From the NCBI GenBank assembly GCA_964405665.1, contig CAYOOT010000059.1, forward strand, positions 1 to 17,594: a stretch of DNA of 17,594 nt. The letters are read 5' to 3'. Position numbers and translations under genes: made by a program. Positions 13,908 to 17,594 of this stretch are shown piece after piece (within the stretch, counting starts at the first letter, position 1; each line of letters opens with the position of its first letter). Source of the stretch: CAYOOT01 sp964405665 (GTDB lineage: Bacteria; Bdellovibrionota_C; UBA2361; SZUA-149; CAZDWZ01). Under the pieces are notes generated by a model that was not told the DNA's origin, did not search any database, and saw only the letters and a list, made by a program, of their open reading frames with translations.

Positions 13908-14026
13908 CTGATTACTGAAATCTGAGGTAAGAGATCTGATCTCTGCATTCTGATTTCGGATGTCAGATGTCAGATATCGGAATTCCGATTTCAGATTTCC
14001 GATATCAGAATTCAGACTTCGGATAG
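13908..14026. repeat. Degenerate 7-bp repeat array, consensus C-N-G-A-N-N-T
   Basis: Seventeen consecutive 7-base units without a single indel. Position 1 is C in 16 units, position 3 is G in all, position 4 is A in 16 and position 7 is T in 15, while positions 2, 5 and 6 vary freely. Read in another register this is the palindromic pentamer TCNGA every seven bases, so both strands show the same consensus. The array fills the convergent space between the small acidic ORF and the UvrA-like gene, and it includes the last codons and stop of the latter. An internal inverted repeat, GATATCGGAA at 13973 with its complement at 13997, could form a hairpin. Confidence 0.85.
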
Positions 14027-16087
14027 ATACACTTGCTCTGCTCTTTGTTGAACCAATTCATTATTATCAGCAACAACGATTGTCGCACCTTGAGAAATAA
14101 AACTATCTAATAAATCCAAAACTATTTCCAACTCGGAACTAGTAATCCCAGAAGAAAGTCCATCAATAAGAATCAGTGTATTTTGATAATTACTTTTAGA
14201 CAAAAGCTCGGTAAGTCTTAGCCGATGTTTTTCTCCTGTAGATAAAGTTAAGACACGTTGCTTTAGAACAAGATGACTAAGGCCGATTTTTCTGATCAAC
14301 TCCACCTTTCTCATTAATTTTTCATTGAAACGAAATTTCTCTAAAAGCTCAGCAATACTTAAATTTAATATTTGCAAAAACGTGTACCCTTTGTAGCAAA
14401 TATCTTGCACTTTTTGATTTAACCTCGATCCTTGACAAAAACTACAAACATTGGAAAGTCTTTCCTGCAAATCTTTACTTTTAATTTCTTCCAAACCAGT
14501 CCCTCCACAACTCAAACAAGCACCTTGCTTTTTATTATAATTAAAATGTTCCTTTTTTAAGCCTCTAAATTTAGCCTCATTGGTTTTAGAAAAAATCTCG
14601 ATTAGTTCAGGATAAATCCCGGAGACACTGGCTACAGTAGAAGAGATATTATTGATTCTAGAGAAATCAGAAAGATGATAGATGTTTTTTATCGTTTTTA
14701 AACCAGTAATTTCGTATTTGTCAGATTTGTTTTTTAAGGACTGCGCAATAAAAGAAAGTAAAGTGGTTTTTCCCGAGCCCATTTTGCCGGAAATTACCGT
14801 GAATGCTTCTTGTTTGATATCAATTTTCCGATCAAAAGTTGAAAACTTTTTCAAATTGCTTTTGCTCACCAAGTATTTCTTGGTTTTTAGATACTCTGCA
14901 ACATTGCCGGCATAAGTAATTCTTCCCCCCAAGTGCCCTGAACCCGGCCCAAATTCGATTAAATAATCAGCCTGAGAAATAAGATCTAAATTATGTTCAA
15001 TAATAATCACTGTGTTATTAAGGGATAATTTCTTGAGGATCTTAGAAACATCCTGCACTTCTTCTTTGGTTAACATTGCCCCCGGTTCATCAAAAAGAAG
15101 AAGCATATTTTGGAAATCAGAACTAAAGCATCGAAGAAGAGATAACATTTTAAATTCTGAAAGAGAAAGTGTCTGCAAATCACGACTTAGCTGCAGAGTT
15201 TTAAGATTTCCATAATCATATTGTGACAATTTTTCTAAAATCTTATTGCTCTTAAAAAACAATTCCTCTAATTGACAAAAATTCAATTCGGAAATTTCCT
15301 TAAAGGACTTGCCTTGAAATCTTAAATTTTCTTTGGAGGGATCAATAAAACTTCGGCAATAAAGGCAATAATTGCCAATAGCAAATTCCTTGAGTTGATT
15401 CTCAACTTTCAGAAAAACAGCATTAGCGTTCAGCTCCTTGATAATTTCCCATGCACTATAAAATCTTTTCTCCAAATTTTGCTGATTAGAAGAAAAAGCA
15501 GTAATTGATAAATAAAAATTTTCCAACTCCTTATTTTCAATTGCCGGAATGATTTTTTCAAACTCTAAAAAATCTCCTTCTAAAAAAACCCGATTTAATC
15601 CCCCTCTTAAAATTTTATCGATTAAAAGTTTATTCGGTTTAGAAAAGTGCAATAAAATTTCTATTACGGGGGAAACATTTTCTTTTATTTCAGCGAGCAA
15701 GTCCTGCGAAGAATAAATTTTGTGCGGCTTGGAACAATTTTTACAATAAAGTATGCCCTCTTCTTGTAAGAAATTATTTATTTCAGTTTCTAATTTCAGA
15801 TACTGCAATAAATTTTGTTTTGCATTAATTCTCTGGGAATCCAAGATCACTTCCAGAGGAAATGGCGCTCCCTTGATTTCAGCATTTTCCCTCAAATCCC
15901 AATAATTTTCCTCCAGGAAAGGAGCTAAAAACTTTCTTTTTATTTGTTTTGCTAAAACTTCAAAAACAAAGCTGCTCTTTCCAGAACCGGAAGGACCAGC
16001 AACAGCAATTAAACAATTTTTAGGGATATTTGCGCTGACATTCTGCAAATTATTAGCACTTGCTGAATGAACAACTATTTCTTGCAT
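14012..16087 (-). CDS. Divergent, shortened UvrA-like ABC ATPase
   Basis: 691 residues against about 940 for UvrA, the damage-recognition ATPase of nucleotide excision repair. The UvrA order is preserved: Walker A GPSGSGKSS (31-39), Cys115/118 and Cys241/244 around a shortened region where UvrA binds UvrB, signature LSLSE (307-311), Walker B FDEP (332-335), H-loop EH (364-365); then Walker A GKMGSGKTT (434-442), a zinc module Cys524/527/548/551, signature LSTGE (615-619), Walker B LILIDG (638-643) and H-loop ADN (673-675). The second half lacks the catalytic Glu (Gly643) and His (Asn675), and the first signature is degraded. It is probably a paralogue with changed function, not the repair enzyme itself. 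It follows the mutase gene by 11 nt. The last three codons and the stop lie in the heptad array. Confidence 0.85.
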   Translation of the reverse strand: MQEIVVHSASANNLQNVSANIPKNCLIAVAGPSGSGKSSFVFEVLAKQIKRKFLAPFLEENYWDLRENAEIKGAPFPLEVILDSQRINAKQNLLQYLKLETEINNFLQEEGILYCKNCSKPHKIYSSQDLLAEIKENVSPVIEILLHFSKPNKLLIDKILRGGLNRVFLEGDFLEFEKIIPAIENKELENFYLSITAFSSNQQNLEKRFYSAWEIIKELNANAVFLKVENQLKEFAIGNYCLYCRSFIDPSKENLRFQGKSFKEISELNFCQLEELFFKSNKILEKLSQYDYGNLKTLQLSRDLQTLSLSEFKMLSLLRCFSSDFQNMLLLFDEPGAMLTKEEVQDVSKILKKLSLNNTVIIIEHNLDLISQADYLIEFGPGSGHLGGRITYAGNVAEYLKTKKYLVSKSNLKKFSTFDRKIDIKQEAFTVISGKMGSGKTTLLSFIAQSLKNKSDKYEITGLKTIKNIYHLSDFSRINNISSTVASVSGIYPELIEIFSKTNEAKFRGLKKEHFNYNKKQGACLSCGGTGLEEIKSKDLQERLSNVCSFCQGSRLNQKVQDICYKGYTFLQILNLSIAELLEKFRFNEKLMRKVELIRKIGLSHLVLKQRVLTLSTGEKHRLRLTELLSKSNYQNTLILIDGLSSGITSSELEIVLDLLDSFISQGATIVVADNNELVQQRAEQVYLSEV

Positions 16088-16098
16088 GAGAATCTGGA

Positions 16099-17484
16099 TT
16101 ATCCTTGAATTTTTTTGATCCGGTTTTCCACTAAAGTTCGATATTCTTCCAATTTCTTTTCAGAAGTCGCCTCAAAACGCATTACTAAAACAGGTTGAGT
16201 ATTGGAAGCCCTTACTAAGCCCCAACCTTCAGGGAAAGTTACTCTCACTCCGTCAGTAGTATTTACCTTATACTCAGGAAAAGCATTTTTTGCTTCTTCA
16301 GCGATTTTAAATTTTAATTCTTCCGGACAATCCACTCTGATTTCCGGCGTAGAATATGTCTTAGGCAAATCTGCCAGCATCTCGCTTATCTTCTGTGTAG
16401 AATTTGTCATGATTTCAATTAAGCGCGCGGAAGCATGAAGAGCATCATCAAAACCATAGTAACGATGAGCAAAAAACATATGGCCGCTCATTTCCCCGGC
16501 TAACTCCGCATGTAATTCTTTGAGCTTTGCTTTAATTAAACTATGGCCGGTTTTAGACATTACAGCTTTTGCCCCTCTTTTTGTTAAATCACTAAACATC
16601 AATTCAGAACATTTAACATCCCCAATAATAGTAGGACTTTTTACTTCTTTTAAAAGTTGTCTGCCATAAAGAACCAAAAGCATATCGCCAAAAATTGGAG
16701 TTCCATTTTCATCCACAACTCCAATTCGATCGGCATCTCCGTCCCAAGCAATTCCCAAGTCTGCTTGTTGTTTAATTACTTCTCTTTTAATATCTTCCAA
16801 ATTTTCTACTACTGTCGGATCGGGATGATGATAGGGGAATCTTCCATCGGGTTCAGTAAATAATTCTATTACTTCACAACCAAGTGCTCTTAAAACAGCC
16901 GGACCAACCAAACCACCAACTCCACTACCTCCATCAAGAACAACTTTAATCTTTCTTGGACCAATTTGCTCTTTGGATCTACTAATTAATTCTTTTGTAT
17001 AAACAGATCGGGCATCAAAAATCTCTACCTCAGCCAAGGCTTTAGTGTTTTGTTCAAAAGTCTTGTCCGCTTCAATTATTTCTCGAATGCTTTGGATCTC
17101 TTGACCACTTAAGGTCCGACCATTGAGCATCATTTTAAAACCGTTTTGATCACCTGGATTATGACTTCCGGTAACTTGAATCCCTCCAAAATTTCCGGGG
17201 AATGTATAAACAGCATAATAAAGTTGAGGAGTAGGTCCCATTCCAGAATTCACTACTCCAACACCCGCTCTCAACAAACCTTTAGTTAAGGCCGTCCTTA
17301 ATTCCTCGCTAGTAAGCCGACAGTCGTAACCGACAACCACTTTTAAATTTGTAAAATCCTTTACTTCAGATTTTAATTTAAGGGCATAGGCATAACCAAG
17401 ACGTTCTGCAAATGCAGCATCAAAATCTTTTCCTACTACTCCTCGGATATCGTATTCTCTAAAAATTGCTTTGTTCATTATCAT
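16099..17484 (-). CDS. Phosphomannomutase/phosphoglucomutase
   Basis: 461 residues, complete. It belongs to the alpha-D-phosphohexomutase family and interconverts hexose 1- and 6-phosphates, supplying mannose-1-P or glucose-1-P for nucleotide sugars used in polysaccharides and glycoconjugates. All four active-site loops are visible: TGSHNPGDQNGFK (105-117) with phospho-Ser107, the metal loop DGDADR (248-253), the sugar loop GEMSGH (330-335) and the phosphate loop RASNTQPVLVMRFEA (425-439). GEMSGH is typical of the bifunctional PMM/PGM branch. AGAGGA seven bases upstream supports the first ATG; a second ATG lies two codons in. It may supply sugar donors for glycosyl transfer such as the GT87-like protein, but that is inference. 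Confidence 0.96.
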   Translation of the reverse strand: MIMNKAIFREYDIRGVVGKDFDAAFAERLGYAYALKLKSEVKDFTNLKVVVGYDCRLTSEELRTALTKGLLRAGVGVVNSGMGPTPQLYYAVYTFPGNFGGIQVTGSHNPGDQNGFKMMLNGRTLSGQEIQSIREIIEADKTFEQNTKALAEVEIFDARSVYTKELISRSKEQIGPRKIKVVLDGGSGVGGLVGPAVLRALGCEVIELFTEPDGRFPYHHPDPTVVENLEDIKREVIKQQADLGIAWDGDADRIGVVDENGTPIFGDMLLVLYGRQLLKEVKSPTIIGDVKCSELMFSDLTKRGAKAVMSKTGHSLIKAKLKELHAELAGEMSGHMFFAHRYYGFDDALHASARLIEIMTNSTQKISEMLADLPKTYSTPEIRVDCPEELKFKIAEEAKNAFPEYKVNTTDGVRVTFPEGWGLVRASNTQPVLVMRFEATSEKKLEEYRTLVENRIKKIQG

Positions 17485-17526
17485 ATGTTTTTCCTCTAAG
17501 CTTTTCTTTTAGCATAGACTAGTTAC

Positions 17527-17555
17527 TAATAAAAGAAGTGCTAGCTATCCGCCAA
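17527..17555 (-). promoter_or_regulatory. Weak candidate promoter for the phosphohexomutase gene
   Basis: Minus-strand TTGGCG (17555-17550), a 17-base spacer and TTATTA (17532-17527), placed 43 bases before the start codon. The -35 is fair and the -10 poor. It is listed because the first gene of the leftward unit needs a promoter in this short stretch. Confidence 0.25.
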
Positions 17556-17567
17556 TTATTGTGCTAT

Positions 17568-17594
17568 CGGATTTCAGAAATCAGAAATCAGAAA
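17568..17594. repeat. 7-bp repeat array at the right window edge
   Basis: One variant unit CGGATTT followed by CAGAAAT, CAGAAAT and a truncated copy that runs off the edge. It has the same unit and strand orientation as positions 7-55. It lies upstream of the phosphohexomutase gene, so arrays of this family are not limited to gene 3' ends. Confidence 0.88.

Noticed and set aside
13973..14006. Rho-independent terminator from the GATATCGGAA inverted repeat.
   Set aside because: The stem is possible, but no T-run follows on either strand and the repeat arises naturally from the self-complementary heptad units.
13908..14026. CRISPR array or minisatellite of longer period.
   Set aside because: The period is exactly 7 bases with no unique spacers and no cas genes.
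1..17594. Both ends share a 20-base identical repeat, which could be taken as a circular plasmid or terminally redundant phage.
   Set aside because: The shared sequence is only a few units of the 7-bp tandem repeat, and the content is core chromosomal genes (ftsZ, murC, ftsA). Assembly breaks in repeats explain it.

Overview
This window is an AT-rich bacterial chromosomal fragment, probably from a metagenome-assembled genome. It has a 100-base run of N (4083-4182) and ends on both sides inside short tandem repeats where assembly likely stopped. All confident genes lie on the minus strand, so transcription runs from right to left. The only candidate on the plus strand is a 62-codon ORF at 13713. 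Cell-wall and division genes, together with acyl-CoA metabolism genes, indicate a walled, FtsZ-dividing bacterium with broader metabolism than the most reduced candidate phyla. I cannot name the phylum from sequence alone.

Layout, in the direction of transcription: (1) 17484-14012, a phosphomannomutase/phosphoglucomutase followed 11 nt later by a divergent, shortened UvrA-like ABC ATPase. (2) 14026-13554, a convergent spacer with a degenerate 7-bp repeat array and the small acidic ORF. (3) 13553-9695, a tight cluster of Nudix hydrolase, murC, murB and ftsQ (4-nt overlap, 17-nt overlap, 28-nt gap). (4) 9508-5065, ftsA, a GT87-type polytopic membrane protein and ftsZ. A miniature inverted-repeat element with a perfect 8-bp target duplication sits exactly in the ftsA stop codon. 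(5) 4974-4183, an Mrp-type P-loop ATPase, set off from ftsZ by a large GC-rich imperfect inverted repeat. (6) After the N gap, 4082-112, a HIT protein, enoyl-CoA hydratase, acyl-CoA dehydrogenase and an adenosylcobalamin-dependent acyl-CoA mutase catalytic subunit, spaced by 14, 3 and 3 nt.

Regions 3-4 form a partial dcw cluster: MurC and MurB make the peptidoglycan precursor, while FtsQ, FtsA and FtsZ build the division ring. Region 6 looks like a short-chain acyl-CoA unit. The mutase carries Phe77 and Gln195 at the two substrate-pocket positions that are Tyr and Arg in methylmalonyl-CoA mutase. Isobutyryl-CoA/n-butyryl-CoA interconversion feeding the dehydrogenase and hydratase is therefore more likely than methylmalonyl-CoA chemistry.

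The best leads for novelty are: the strand-symmetric TCNGA-NN heptad array and its pure versions at both window ends; the foldback element that changed the ftsA stop from TAA to TAG without changing the protein; the UvrA-like protein in which one of the two composite ATP sites looks dead; an FtsQ with a signal-peptide-like N-terminus and no cytoplasmic tail; and the isobutyryl-CoA-mutase-like pocket. I found no CRISPR array, tRNA, rRNA, phage or defence system.
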